Below are positions 9,292 through 18,422 of a DNA stretch of 64,000 nucleotides, in pieces; positions within the stretch are counted from its first letter, which is position 1, and the number at the start of each line of letters is the position of its first letter. The notes beneath the pieces were generated by a model. The model did not search any database. It was not told where the DNA came from and worked only from the letters and a program-made list of their open reading frames with translations. The translations under genes and the position numbers were made by a program. The DNA comes from Gammaproteobacteria bacterium. Its GTDB lineage: Bacteria; Pseudomonadota; Gammaproteobacteria; Steroidobacterales; Woeseiaceae. Location: the NCBI GenBank assembly GCA_029865385.1, contig JAOUGX010000012.1:1-64000 (forward strand). Reading direction: 5' to 3'.

Positions 9292-9786
9292 ATGCCAATT
9301 ACCAGAACTCTCATGGCCCTCCTGATCGTCGCCGCTCCGCTGCAGCTCGTGGCCCAGGAAAACGACATAGGCGACATCGACATGGGCGCTTTGAACAGCG
9401 CCATCGCTGCCCAGCGACAGGTATCCGAGGCTCAGCGGCAGCTGATCGTCGCAGAAAACCTGACGCTCACCGAGAGCGAAAGCCTGGATTTCTGGCCCCT
9501 CTATCGGGAATATCGCGCCCAGGTTGCCAAGCTCGAAGATCGTTCGGTCGCCGTAATCACGCAGTTCGCCCGGGAATATTCCACGTTGGGAGACGAACAG
9601 GCGCTGCGCCTGCTGAACGATTCACTAAAAATCGATCTGGATCACGAGAAGCTGAAACAGCGCTACGTAAAGAAGTTCGCAAAGATCGTTCCTGGCGTCA
9701 TGGTTGGGCGATTCATGCAGATAGAAATGCGGCTCGACACGATCGCGCGGCTGAAGCTGCAGACGGCTATTCCGCTCGCAATGTAA
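9292..9786 (+). CDS. Small secreted helical protein of unknown function
   Basis: A 164-aa protein with a signal peptide (MPITRTLMALLIVAAPLQLVAQ). The mature part is predicted largely helical and charged, with the segment LTLTESESLDFWPLYREYRAQVAKLEDR followed by further amphipathic helices. The LTxxESxxFWPLYREY element recurs in small secreted proteins of proteobacteria that I cannot name; the overall style is loosely like Spy/CpxP-type periplasmic helical proteins, but the LTxxQ signature of that family is not clear. It is preceded by a candidate promoter and followed by the barrel gene at 9847. Confidence 0.7.
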   Translation: MPITRTLMALLIVAAPLQLVAQENDIGDIDMGALNSAIAAQRQVSEAQRQLIVAENLTLTESESLDFWPLYREYRAQVAKLEDRSVAVITQFAREYSTLGDEQALRLLNDSLKIDLDHEKLKQRYVKKFAKIVPGVMVGRFMQIEMRLDTIARLKLQTAIPLAM

Positions 9787-9846
9787 AGTCTCGCTCGGCG
9801 GGTTCCGGTATTCATTCTACAAAGGACAAATAAGGACATATAAACA

Positions 9847-10512
9847 ATGAGTGTTGCAAAGATAGCTTTCCTCCTCCTCGTACTACCGTCGATAAGCTTT
9901 GCCCAGGGCTATGGCCGCGGCGACAGGGCGCAAACCTGGGAATTCACGATCGGCGCGATCTACCAGGATGGCGAGAAGGCGGGCGGCACCGGCGGCTCAT
10001 CGCTGGATATGAAAAGCGAGCTCGGTTTCGCCTTCAACGTGGGTTACAACTTTACCAACAAGCTGGCACTGGGCGCGGATTTCAATTTCCTGCGCCCCAG
10101 TTATACCGCGATCATCGCCGATGAAAACGATCCCAATAACACGCAACGAATCGACCACACGTTGTCGCAATTCGATGGCCGCTTCAAGGGCACGTTCAAT
10201 TTCATGGAAGGGCCGTTCACGCCGTTTGCCGAGCTTGGCTTTGGCTGGACCCGGATCGATTCGAATGTCGCCGACGGACCGCCGGTTACCGGCTGCTACT
10301 GGCATCCGTGGTGGGGCTATATCTGCTCCGGCTACTACCGCACCTTCAAGGGCACGGAATTTTCCTACGGCGGCAGCCTCGGTTTGCGATACGATTTCGT
10401 GGGCGGCTCGTTCCTTCGCGGCAGCTACAGCGTTTACAAGCTGGATATCAGCGGCGACGCGGCCGATCCGCAACTGGATTCATTCAAGATCGAGTACGGC
10501 TGGCGCTTCTGA
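9847..10512 (+). CDS. Outer-membrane beta-barrel protein (OmpW/OmpA-barrel type), intact copy of block A
   Basis: A 221-aa protein with signal peptide (cleavage after SFAQ) and alternating amphipathic strands such as WEFTIGAIYQDG, FNVGYNFTNKLALGADFNFL and FAELGFGWTRID. It ends in EYGWRF, the C-terminal aromatic signal read by the BAM complex. Eight strands are plausible. A Cys-containing loop (TGCYWHPWWGYICSGYY) could form a disulfide. The gene has a second copy at 50661-51326 that carries two stop codons, so this is the functional member. The RBS AAAGGA/AAGGAC lies just upstream of the ATG. Confidence 0.85.
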   Translation: MSVAKIAFLLLVLPSISFAQGYGRGDRAQTWEFTIGAIYQDGEKAGGTGGSSLDMKSELGFAFNVGYNFTNKLALGADFNFLRPSYTAIIADENDPNNTQRIDHTLSQFDGRFKGTFNFMEGPFTPFAELGFGWTRIDSNVADGPPVTGCYWHPWWGYICSGYYRTFKGTEFSYGGSLGLRYDFVGGSFLRGSYSVYKLDISGDAADPQLDSFKIEYGWRF

Positions 10513-10588
10513 CAAACGCGAGAGTCGTTTCATTTCCAGAGCGACGCGCCCTGCGTTAACCGGACTCAAAATCGGGGCGGGTAATTCG

Positions 10589-10609
10589 ATGCCGGGCCAG
10601 GCCCGGCAT
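10589..10609 (+). promoter_or_regulatory. Perfect inverted repeat in the 10513-10635 intergenic region
   Basis: ATGCCGGGCC (10589-10598) and GGCCCGGCAT (10600-10609) are perfect 10-base arms separated by one base, 27 bases before the ATG of the next barrel gene. No T-run follows, so it is not a classic terminator. It may be an mRNA hairpin modulating read-through from 9847 or translation of the 10636 gene. Confidence 0.4.
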
Positions 10610-10635
10610 GGTCCCGCCTTGCATACAGGAAAAAC

Positions 10636-11463
10636 ATGAGACTGACGTCCGCCTTCTTCGCAGCGCTGCTTGCCATGGCGATCTGCGGCAACGCCAGGGC
10701 CGAGACCCATCCGCTGCTGACGAGCAAGTTCACCGTGCAGGGCGGTACGTTCCTGCCGAGGATCGACTTCAGGGCGGGTGTCGATGCGAGCGCGTCACTC
10801 GAGAATCCGGATTTTGACCTCGAGGGTCAGCTTGGCGTCTCGAACAGGGACAACCTTGTTTCGGGAAACTTCGACTGGCGATTTACGCCGGACTGGTCTG
10901 CCCACCTGCAGTATTTCGAAGTCGGGCGCTCCGGTACAGCGGTTCTGCAGCAGGATGTCAATTTTGGCGACGTCATTTTCCAGCAAGGCTCCAGCGTCAC
11001 GGCCGGGACGAACACGACGATTCTCCGCGCTTTTTTGGGCCGCGAGTTCAGCCAGAAAGAATATACCAGTTACGGCGTTGGGGCCGGATTACACCGCCTG
11101 AGTCTGAGCCTGAGTTTGTCGGGCGACATCGTCGCAAACGGTATGCAACTACTCAACCAGACACGCGCTGTCGGCACAACGGCACCGCTGCCGAACATCG
11201 GCGCGTGGTACGGCTGGTCGCCTTCACCCAAATGGCTTGTTGGCGCGCGGATCGATTGGCTGGCTGCGTCGATCGGCGATTACAGCGGGGGCTTGCTGAA
11301 CACGGCTCTGGGCGTGGATTACCAGTTATCGAGGCACTTCGGCATCGGTGCCAAATACCAGATAGTCCGGCTTTCGCTCGACATCGATAAACCCGCCTGG
11401 ACAGGCAACGTCGAGCTCGAGTATGAAGGCGCCTATATCTACCTGAGCGCCAACTGGGATTAG
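10636..11463 (+). CDS. Outer-membrane beta-barrel protein, family shared with 60032-60865
   Basis: A 275-aa protein with signal peptide (cleavage near ARAE) and barrel-like alternating strands to the end (YIYLSANWD). The block LGVSNRDNLVSGNFDWRF then HLQYFEVGRSG is shared with the minus-strand gene at 60032-60865 and with the second half of the 15603 protein, which defines a family I do not recognise by name. The gene sits between the first barrel gene and the LssY_C pair; the equivalent position in the decayed copy (51327-51362) has no room for it, so it was inserted here or lost there. Confidence 0.75.
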   Translation: MRLTSAFFAALLAMAICGNARAETHPLLTSKFTVQGGTFLPRIDFRAGVDASASLENPDFDLEGQLGVSNRDNLVSGNFDWRFTPDWSAHLQYFEVGRSGTAVLQQDVNFGDVIFQQGSSVTAGTNTTILRAFLGREFSQKEYTSYGVGAGLHRLSLSLSLSGDIVANGMQLLNQTRAVGTTAPLPNIGAWYGWSPSPKWLVGARIDWLAASIGDYSGGLLNTALGVDYQLSRHFGIGAKYQIVRLSLDIDKPAWTGNVELEYEGAYIYLSANWD

Positions 11464-11736
11464 GATGCTGTGTCATGGCGGCGCATAGCAGGCGGGCCTC
11501 GCGGAGCCGGGACGCAATCCTGTTTCCCGGCGATCAGCTAATCGCCCAGATCCTGACTCCGGCCCGGAATCGAGACCGCATAGTGCATCAGTTCGCCGCG
11601 CTCTCCGAGTCTTTTGTCGCCTGAAGGATCCTCCTTGCCCGGAAATACACACGGTTATTCCGCTCGCAGACAAACCCCTTCAGCCAATCGAATCCTAGCC
11701 CGATCCTGCGCACCAAATGGTGCAATATCGGGGCTG

Positions 11737-12996
11737 CTAGCCCTCCGGATCCGACCAGTCCACGTATCGGATGTCCTGCAAGTCGGTTGGTTTCGCGGGT
11801 ATCCACATCACGGCGCGTAGTCCGTCGGTAAAGTAGGGGTCCCCGGTCAGGTTGCCGCGCGGGCTTTCGATAGGCGCGGCGCCTACGCCGCCGACGTAGG
11901 CGAACCGGGACAACACCTGGTTGTAGGCAAGATTCTCGATCAGGAATTCGCGGGTCTCGTCCACGTCCGGATCGATCTTGTGCGTCGTGATCGTTTTCGT
12001 AGTGAACCGGACGCCGATATCACGACTGATCTGGCCGATCCAGACGGATTGACCCTGGAACGTCATGGGTGCAAGCCAGAGACGGAAATGATTGCGCTCG
12101 TTGATATTTTCGCGAATTCGCTGCAGAGCGATATCCTGGCGGCGCCCGAACACGTAAAGACTGCTCACCGGCGAGTAACGGTACTTGCCGCCGGTGAGGA
12201 ACGACATCGCAGTCCTCAGTCCGGAGGCTGCCGAGACCACTTCCGTCTCATCCCAGTCTGCGCGGATGACCGCATAGTATATGTCGAGAGGCTCCCCGAT
12301 GATGACCAGGTTCAGCGGGTCTCCGAAGTTCTCTCCCTTGGAGTCTTTGACGCAACAGGGCAACTGTTGCAGTGCCCTGATGAATTCCGCGGCGTCGGTG
12401 TAGTGAGAGATCTGATCGTCTGCGTACAGCGACTTGAAATCCACGTTTCCGTGGTCGGTAGCAAGACCGGGAACCGGCACGAAGAAGGTGAACTGCCAGG
12501 TATCATCGTCATTGAATACGTCGACATTGAAGGCCTTTGTGCCCTGGTCCAGTTCGGTGAACACGAAACCGGACCGGGTTTCACCGGGTCTGATTCCCAG
12601 GTTCACGCCGTTTCGCAGGAAATGCTGCTCCGCCTGCTGGCGCGCCGAGCTCTTGCGTGTCAGTGCCGCGACCTCCATCGGCGTGTGATAGTCGCTGTCG
12701 ACGCCGAACGGCAGAAACCATATATCCTCTGCGGTCATGTTCTCGATTTCAATCCAGACGGGCTGGATGCGCTTTCGGTACAGCGATATGCCGAACAAGT
12801 CGCGGGTTTCTCCTGCGTCCGGCACCGCGGTCGTAACCCGGATACCGTTCTCAACCTGCGTGACTGAGCGATCGCGGAAGGGTACCTGGTCGATCGTCTT
12901 GGGTTTGAAACCGCTGGCACATCCGGCGAGGCAAAGGGCGAGCACCGTCCCGGCAAACCAGCGCTTCGGTCGAGTGGGCGATGCCTGGCGAGTCAT
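11737..12996 (-). CDS. LssY_C-domain lipoprotein (first of an overlapping pair, block A)
   Basis: I start at the ATG at 12996 (MTRQASPTRPKRW...), giving 419 aa with lipobox LAGC; this ATG overlaps the stop of the upstream gene (ATGA), while the longer open frame lacks a signal. The second half resembles the LssY C-terminal domain: DPLNLVIIGEPLDIYYAVIRADW, YSPVSSLYVFGRRQDIALQ, FRLWLAP, GQSVWIGQISRDIG, and HKIDPDVDETREFL. LssY_C proteins are envelope-associated and of unknown biochemical role. A near-identical intact paralogue is at 51363-52622. A PCC motif (QLPCCVKDSKGE) precedes the domain in every copy here. Confidence 0.8.
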   Translation of the reverse strand: MTRQASPTRPKRWFAGTVLALCLAGCASGFKPKTIDQVPFRDRSVTQVENGIRVTTAVPDAGETRDLFGISLYRKRIQPVWIEIENMTAEDIWFLPFGVDSDYHTPMEVAALTRKSSARQQAEQHFLRNGVNLGIRPGETRSGFVFTELDQGTKAFNVDVFNDDDTWQFTFFVPVPGLATDHGNVDFKSLYADDQISHYTDAAEFIRALQQLPCCVKDSKGENFGDPLNLVIIGEPLDIYYAVIRADWDETEVVSAASGLRTAMSFLTGGKYRYSPVSSLYVFGRRQDIALQRIRENINERNHFRLWLAPMTFQGQSVWIGQISRDIGVRFTTKTITTHKIDPDVDETREFLIENLAYNQVLSRFAYVGGVGAAPIESPRGNLTGDPYFTDGLRAVMWIPAKPTDLQDIRYVDWSDPEG

Positions 12997-14189
12997 AGTC
13001 CCCACCGTGGCGGCAGGTCCCAGTCCTTTACATCGATATTCGCGACCGATAATGGCTCTGCGGACAGCCACAGGACGAGTCGATAACCATCGGTGAAATA
13101 CGGAGTATTGATGAGCCGTTCGAGGAACGATTCAGCCGGTACGACTGCCTTGCCAGCGAGCCAGCCTATCGACTGCAGCGCCTGTCCGTAGAGAAATTTC
13201 TGCATGGCGAAGTTGCGGGCACTGTCCACGTCCGGGTCAAAACGCCGCAGTGATCCGCCCAACACGTAAAAATGCTTGATTTGACCGAGCCAGACGCGAT
13301 CCTGTCCATACAGCATGGGCGCCAGCCAAAAACGGATTTCATACAGGCTGTCGCCCGCCGACGACTTGTACCTGAATATCGCGTCCTGCATTCGGCCGAA
13401 CAGGAATTGAGGCTGCTGCTCGGCGGCTTCCTTTGCCGAGGTTTCGATCCAGCCGCTGCGTAACAGCGCTTTCAGGAGCTCCGGGCCACTGCCCACGAGC
13501 ATGATGTTGACGGGTTCACCGGCGGTATCGCCGCTCTGGTCCGTGCTGCAGCAGGGCATGGCCCGCAACGCGTCGACGACCTGCTCATCGTCGTAGGCGG
13601 TTAGCTCTTCCGCAGAATAGATCGAAGCAGCGTCGAAGTTCGCGTAGTCGGGTACGAAGCCCGGAACGCGGAGCAAGAAGGTAAAACTGGACGGGGCGCC
13701 GGAGCCGAACACGTCGACATTGAAGCCCTTTGCACCCGCGGCGATATGTGTAAAGACAAATCCGGAACGGCTCTCCCCGGGGTCGACGTACCGCGGCATG
13801 GCGAGTTTGTTGAATCGCTCTTCCATCTCCGATCGGCCCTCATCCGAGTATCCGCCGCGGTTCTTGTACGCGACTTCGAGGGGAGAAAAATAGTAGCGGT
13901 CCGTACTGACCACGGCATACCGTGCCAGGGAATTGGTGGAATTCCGGATCTCCATCCAGACCGGCTGGATGCCCTGTTTGTACAGATCGATGCCAAACAC
14001 CGCCGTGGTTTCTTCGCGCCCCAGCACGGCCGCCGAGACCTGGACGCGGGCATCGGATTGCGATTCCGCCCGCTCGCGAAAATCACTCCGCTCGACCGCC
14101 TCGTACACGTAGGCGCGGCCTCCGCATCCGGCTAAAACGGCGGTACCGGCAAGAATCGCTAGCGTAAGACAGAGCGGTATTTCTCGCAT
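12993..14189 (-). CDS. LssY_C-domain lipoprotein (second of the pair, block A)
   Basis: A 398-aa lipoprotein (signal ending TAVLAGC) that is clearly related to its downstream partner: it shares REETxxxFGIDLYKQGIQPVWMEI, a PCCSTDQSGD motif, GEPVNIMLVGSGPELLKALLRSGW, a FLFGRMQDA element and PYFTDGYRLVLWL. It belongs to the same LssY_C group but is shorter around the FGR segment. The two genes overlap by 4 bases and must be one transcription unit. A shrunken relic of this gene remains in block B at 52619-53176. Role unknown; a partner complex with the other LssY_C lipoprotein is a reasonable inference. Confidence 0.78.
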   Translation of the reverse strand: MREIPLCLTLAILAGTAVLAGCGGRAYVYEAVERSDFRERAESQSDARVQVSAAVLGREETTAVFGIDLYKQGIQPVWMEIRNSTNSLARYAVVSTDRYYFSPLEVAYKNRGGYSDEGRSEMEERFNKLAMPRYVDPGESRSGFVFTHIAAGAKGFNVDVFGSGAPSSFTFLLRVPGFVPDYANFDAASIYSAEELTAYDDEQVVDALRAMPCCSTDQSGDTAGEPVNIMLVGSGPELLKALLRSGWIETSAKEAAEQQPQFLFGRMQDAIFRYKSSAGDSLYEIRFWLAPMLYGQDRVWLGQIKHFYVLGGSLRRFDPDVDSARNFAMQKFLYGQALQSIGWLAGKAVVPAESFLERLINTPYFTDGYRLVLWLSAEPLSVANIDVKDWDLPPRWGL

Positions 14190-14449
14190 GTTTCGTGGAG
14201 TGCCTCAGGGAAAGCGGGTGACCATCGACTGCAAGACGACTATACCGGGAGATGCCGGGTGTTGCGACAGAATTGCCGCCCGTTCAGCCCGCCCCTGAAA
14301 GCCGCAGCCGGGATGACCACTCCTGCACCCGGCGAGGACGGCCGGACGCCGATTGCGATGACCGGTTGATGTAGTGCGTGTGGCCGACTTCGGGCTGAAC
14401 GGGCTTCTGCCATGGGTCGCGCGTTGCCAGCATGCCACCCTGCCGTGCG

Positions 14450-15493
14450 TCAGCGGAAGACGAGCGTAACGAGAATAACGATGACGTAGACGACGGGGAA
14501 CGCCCAGCGGCTTGCCCGGTCGAGCATCGCCGCCGCCGCGACACGCCCGTTGCCTGCCAGCGCGCCGGTCGTAAGCGCCTCGACCAGGGCGAGGAATACC
14601 AGCACCGACGACGACAGCAGGTATCGGTCCATGGCGGTGAGATACCCCACTTTCGGTAACAGGTCGTTGACCGTGAACTGATAGGCGATCAGTGTGAGCA
14701 TCGATGTAGCCGCGAGCTGCAGCTGTGCGCTGAGCTGGCGCGCATCGATCCAGAATACTGACCAGGACATCATGACGATCAGGCACAGCGGCAAGACGAA
14801 TTTATAAATGTAGTAATCGGCCAGCCGCGACGCAGGGATCCGGAACTCGTAGATCGATACTTCCCGGTCGATGCTTTGCAAGCTCAGTGTGCTAACGTCG
14901 GCGGTCGGCTCGCCAATGGCCCAGTCGGGAATCGTGAGCGTCGCAGCCCGTCCCGTCCACGGCCCGGATATTTGGAGCGGCAGTTCCGCCGCGTCATGCT
15001 GCAGGCTGACGGCCTGCAGGACGATGTCGTTCGTGTCGAACGGAAAGTCTTTCAGATGCCACGGGCTTGTCACTGTGCCTTCGTAACGGACCGTACTGAT
15101 GACTCTGCCATCCGCCTCGACGAGCACCTCCGGCGGCCGGCGGCTTCGTATCGTTCCGGAGTTGATCAGCTGCATCTCCGGCGTCCAGATTGCCGTGTAG
15201 GGGTAACGGCAACCGGGCGCGTTCACGAGGCGATGATCGGTCCATTCCATCGTCAACAGTACATCCAGCGCCACGGTCTGATCGACGTCGTTTATGGCCA
15301 TCAGGTCGGCCAGAATCAGCCCGATCGTGACTTCCGTTGCTGTGCCCGCCGGATCAGGGCGAACGGAGGGCCGATAATCAGCCAGATCACAGGTCGCAGC
15401 GTCGCGATTCTCCGCAAGGCACGGCAAAGCAACGGAGGCGCCGCAGGCGACGGCGACCAGTAACAGTTTACGGAGCGGTATCGCGGGTATCAT
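14450..15493 (-). CDS. Pentameric ligand-gated ion channel (Cys-loop receptor family, GLIC/ELIC-like), channel 1
   Basis: A 347-aa protein with signal peptide, an extracellular beta-sandwich and four C-terminal membrane helices, the layout of prokaryotic pentameric ligand-gated channels. Diagnostic features are WTDHRL (residues 84-89), IWTPEMQLINSG, and the Cys-loop-equivalent FPFDTN at 150-155 without the bracketing cysteines. M1 is about 228-248, M2 254-276, M3 290-310 and M4 330-346. M2 ends in DLLPKVGYLT, aligning with ELIC/GLIC LPK. By that alignment the pore position -2', Glu in GLIC, is Ser here and 2' is Gln. The ligand is unknown. The gene diverges from the double-barrel gene at 15603, so both may share the 15494-15602 region. 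Confidence 0.92.
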   Translation of the reverse strand: MIPAIPLRKLLLVAVACGASVALPCLAENRDAATCDLADYRPSVRPDPAGTATEVTIGLILADLMAINDVDQTVALDVLLTMEWTDHRLVNAPGCRYPYTAIWTPEMQLINSGTIRSRRPPEVLVEADGRVISTVRYEGTVTSPWHLKDFPFDTNDIVLQAVSLQHDAAELPLQISGPWTGRAATLTIPDWAIGEPTADVSTLSLQSIDREVSIYEFRIPASRLADYYIYKFVLPLCLIVMMSWSVFWIDARQLSAQLQLAATSMLTLIAYQFTVNDLLPKVGYLTAMDRYLLSSSVLVFLALVEALTTGALAGNGRVAAAAMLDRASRWAFPVVYVIVILVTLVFR

Positions 15494-15602
15494 TGATCAG
15501 TAGTCCGCATTGCCAATTGATCGCCACCTTGTCACGCTCCTGACTGAAGATTGCGAAATCGACTTCTGGCCGGCAAAAATACCAGAGATACCCAGAAAAA
15601 GA

Positions 15603-17216
15603 ATGATGTTTGTCCCCCGGATGGTTCGCAAAGTGTCGGCACCGTGGTTCCGCCACGGCGCATCCGCCGCGCGCGCCTGCCGGATCGCTGCCCTGTTGCC
15701 GGGGATCATCGCGTCTCCTGCCGGTATTGCGGCACCGTTACTGGATTCTCTGCGGAAAGTCGATCTCAACGATTACGCGCTCGGTATCGGTATCTCGACC
15801 TCGAACAACCCGTATGCGGGTACCGACTATTCCCGGTACCTCTTTCCGTACCTGACGAGCCTGCAGGATTCGACGCTCACGGAGAACACGCTGCTGCTGG
15901 AGGGCAGCGAGATCGGCGGCCGCCTGTTCAGCCCGAATTCCGACTGGGAGTTCGGAGTCATCGGGCAATTGCAGACCCTTGGCTTCGGTCCCGACACCGG
16001 GCCGGCGCTTGCCGGCCTTCGGCCGCGCGGCTGGACGCTGGAGGCCGGCGGCATGGTCGGTTGGCGGGGCGGGCCGGTGCAGGTCAACCTGAAGCACTAT
16101 TGGGAACTGCTTGGCCGGCACCCGGGAACGATGCAGGAGTTACGTTTCTCCTACCCGCGCGAACTGAAGCAAGGCCACATCGTGCCGTTCCTGAGCCTCC
16201 AGCGGCAAAGCAGTGACTACGCGAATTACTACTTCGGCATCACGCCCGACGAAAGCGCGCCGGATCGAAAGGCCTACGAACCCGGCAGCGCGTTGAATGT
16301 CATCGCCGGCGTTCGCTGGGGCTATCGGGTGAGCCCCGACTGGCTGCTGTCCGTGAGCGCCAGGATGCAATACTGGGACGATGCGATCACGCAGAGTGAC
16401 CTCGTCGACAAGGACTACACCGGCTCCTTGTCGGTGGGCCTCGCCTATAACCGGGCGCTGTTCCGCCGCCATCAACCGGCTGAACCGGACTCCAGGCTGG
16501 TGCGCTGGGAGCTGTCGGCCGCCTATATCGATGCTCGCATCAACAGCATCCAGCGCGTCGACGGCGATCTGCTGGGCGGGGGGAGCCCGCTCAACCTCGA
16601 GGATTCGCTCGGACTTTCGGAACGGGACAAACTGATTGCAGCAAGGCTGGTCTGGCGTTTCGCCTACTATCATCGCTTCGAGGCCGAATACCTGCGCATC
16701 TCGCGGCAGGGTTCTGTGTTGCTGGATACGCCCGTCATTCTTGCTGACACGACGCTCGCAACCGGAGATCGCGTGCTGACCGATTCGTTGCTGGAGTTTT
16801 CGCAGGCGAGCTACGGTTACTCGGTCATCCGCGACGCACAGAAGGAAGCCGGAGTGACCGTTGGACTGCACGTGCCGACGGTGCGATTCCGCCTGACTGA
16901 CAGTGAATCGAATGTTGTGCAGAGCGTACGGGCGGCGCTGCCGCTTCCTGTCCTTCGCGTGTTCGGCAAACTGGCGCTGCCGGTCGATCTGTTCCTGCGG
17001 GCCCGTGCGCAGTTATTCATGCTGGATGTGGACAATTATGACGGTTACATGACCAAGCTTGACCTTGCGCTGGATTATGCACCGATCGACCGGCTGGCCC
17101 TGTCGATCGGCTGGATCGCGTATCGCCTGAACCTGGAGGCGGCCGACGAAGACTTTCGTGGCCGGCTCAAGGTCGACTACCGCGGTCCGCAGATTGCGGC
17201 GAGCCTGAGCTTCTGA
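15603..17216 (+). CDS. Fused outer-membrane protein: MipA/OmpV barrel plus a second barrel
   Basis: A 537-aa protein from the ATG at 15603. Residues about 45-300 match the MipA/OmpV family: GIGISTSNNPYAGTDY, ALAGLRPRGWTLEAGGMVGW, NYYFGITPDESAPDRKAYEPGSALNVIAG and QSDLVDKDYTGSLSVGLAY. From about residue 320 the sequence changes to the other barrel family seen at 10636 and 60032 (SLGLSERDKLIAARLVWRF, EYLRISRQGSVLLD) and ends in ASLSF, with a C-terminal Phe. Its length, twice a MipA protein, and the two distinct homologies argue for a genuine fusion of two barrels. MipA proteins scaffold murein synthesis or act as porins; the role of the fusion is unknown. Confidence 0.82.
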   Translation: MMFVPRMVRKVSAPWFRHGASAARACRIAALLPGIIASPAGIAAPLLDSLRKVDLNDYALGIGISTSNNPYAGTDYSRYLFPYLTSLQDSTLTENTLLLEGSEIGGRLFSPNSDWEFGVIGQLQTLGFGPDTGPALAGLRPRGWTLEAGGMVGWRGGPVQVNLKHYWELLGRHPGTMQELRFSYPRELKQGHIVPFLSLQRQSSDYANYYFGITPDESAPDRKAYEPGSALNVIAGVRWGYRVSPDWLLSVSARMQYWDDAITQSDLVDKDYTGSLSVGLAYNRALFRRHQPAEPDSRLVRWELSAAYIDARINSIQRVDGDLLGGGSPLNLEDSLGLSERDKLIAARLVWRFAYYHRFEAEYLRISRQGSVLLDTPVILADTTLATGDRVLTDSLLEFSQASYGYSVIRDAQKEAGVTVGLHVPTVRFRLTDSESNVVQSVRAALPLPVLRVFGKLALPVDLFLRARAQLFMLDVDNYDGYMTKLDLALDYAPIDRLALSIGWIAYRLNLEAADEDFRGRLKVDYRGPQIAASLSF

Positions 17217-17557
17217 AACCGGATCCCGCTGCGCACGGTATCGCGACTGAACGACGGACGGTCCTGGATTCGCAAGCTCGGCGTGAGCGAGAACCGGCGG
17301 ACCCCGCGCACCGATGACAACCACCGGACGCGCCTTCCGGCATCCGCATGGGAACGCCGGGAGAAAGGTCCACCGCCTTGTCGTCGCCCGGCCAATGCCC
17401 GGAACGATGCCCGGCCGGCGAAGAGCCGAAGAAACAATCTATTACGAACTCACCGTGGACAGGCCCGGCCGAATCCTCTAACTTCCACCGGCTGACAATT
17501 TCTACGAATGGGGCCGATGTGCCATCGGCCGCAGCCAAACAACCAGGATCCAGGACA
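17217..17557. other. Intergenic region, no gene seen
   Basis: 341 bases between the double-barrel gene and the DUF3313 lipoprotein. Open frames through it have no signal peptide, domain or ribosome site. The promoter of the downstream lipoprotein is expected here but no convincing hexamers were found. Confidence 0.5.
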
Positions 17558-18295
17558 ATGAATACAGGCAGAACAGTCAAAACCGCACTCCTGTTGGGAG
17601 CGATCGTCATCGTCTCGGCATGCGCTACCGCTAGCGGTCCCGCGGAGATCGACACCAGCGAAGGTGCCGAACTTTCTTTCGACGGGCTTTACCCGGTCAA
17701 GAACACCAGCCGCTTCACCAAGGTCTGGGCGCGAGAGGGTTTCGATCTCTCCGGTTACACGAAGATCCTCTTGCAAGGAGGCGGCATCGAGTATCGCCCG
17801 GTGAAAAACGTCAGTCGCACGGCCATTTCGAGATCGTCAGCCTCCGAGTTCCCGGTCTCCGAGAAGACAAAGGCCCAGGTGCGCGATATTTTTGCGAAGG
17901 CGTTTACTGACGAGCTTGCCAATGTCCGTGGCTTCGAGGTTGTTACCGAACCCGGCCCTGATGTCCTGATCGTGCGCGGCTACCTTTTGGATGTCGTGTC
18001 CAAGGTTCCGCCGGAACCGATCGGCAGGAGCGAGATCTACCTGTCGTCGGTCGGCGAGGCGACCCTTGTCATCGAACTCGTTGACCCCGACAGCGAAGCG
18101 GCACTGCTGCGGGCGATACAACGAGGCGTTGCCGGTCGCAATCGATCGGGCAGTCTCGATATGACGACAGCGATCTGGTCCAATCCGGTCACCAATATGG
18201 CGGAAGTGCGACGGCTGGCGAGCTCATGGGCGACGAGGGTGCGCAGCGGACTCGAAGAACTGGCCGACACCTATAAGATCGGCACCGAGAGGTGA
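17558..18295 (+). CDS. DUF3313-type lipoprotein
   Basis: I start at the ATG at 17558 (MNTGRTVKTALLLGAIVIVSAC), giving 245 aa with lipobox VSAC; the open frame reaches 17348 but without any signal. The mature part has the DUF3313 look: LSFDGLYPVKNTSRFTKVWAREGFDLSGYTKILLQ near the start, then VRDIFAKAFTDELANVRGFEVVTEPGPDVLIVRGYLLDVVSKVPPE and an SSVGEATLVIELVDPDSEAALLRA strand. The family is composed of uncharacterised periplasmic lipoproteins. It stands alone between two intergenic regions and precedes the phosphatase-superfamily gene. Confidence 0.8.
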   Translation: MNTGRTVKTALLLGAIVIVSACATASGPAEIDTSEGAELSFDGLYPVKNTSRFTKVWAREGFDLSGYTKILLQGGGIEYRPVKNVSRTAISRSSASEFPVSEKTKAQVRDIFAKAFTDELANVRGFEVVTEPGPDVLIVRGYLLDVVSKVPPEPIGRSEIYLSSVGEATLVIELVDPDSEAALLRAIQRGVAGRNRSGSLDMTTAIWSNPVTNMAEVRRLASSWATRVRSGLEELADTYKIGTER

Positions 18296-18422
18296 GCCGC
18301 CCGGCACGGGCCCGTCAACGACGAATCGCGGACTACCCTCGCAGCCGGCGGGAGACGCCTGGTCGGATAAGCGGCGAAAGCCACGCATCATTGCAGCCGG
18401 CGGGCGGGATCCAAAAGATCCA

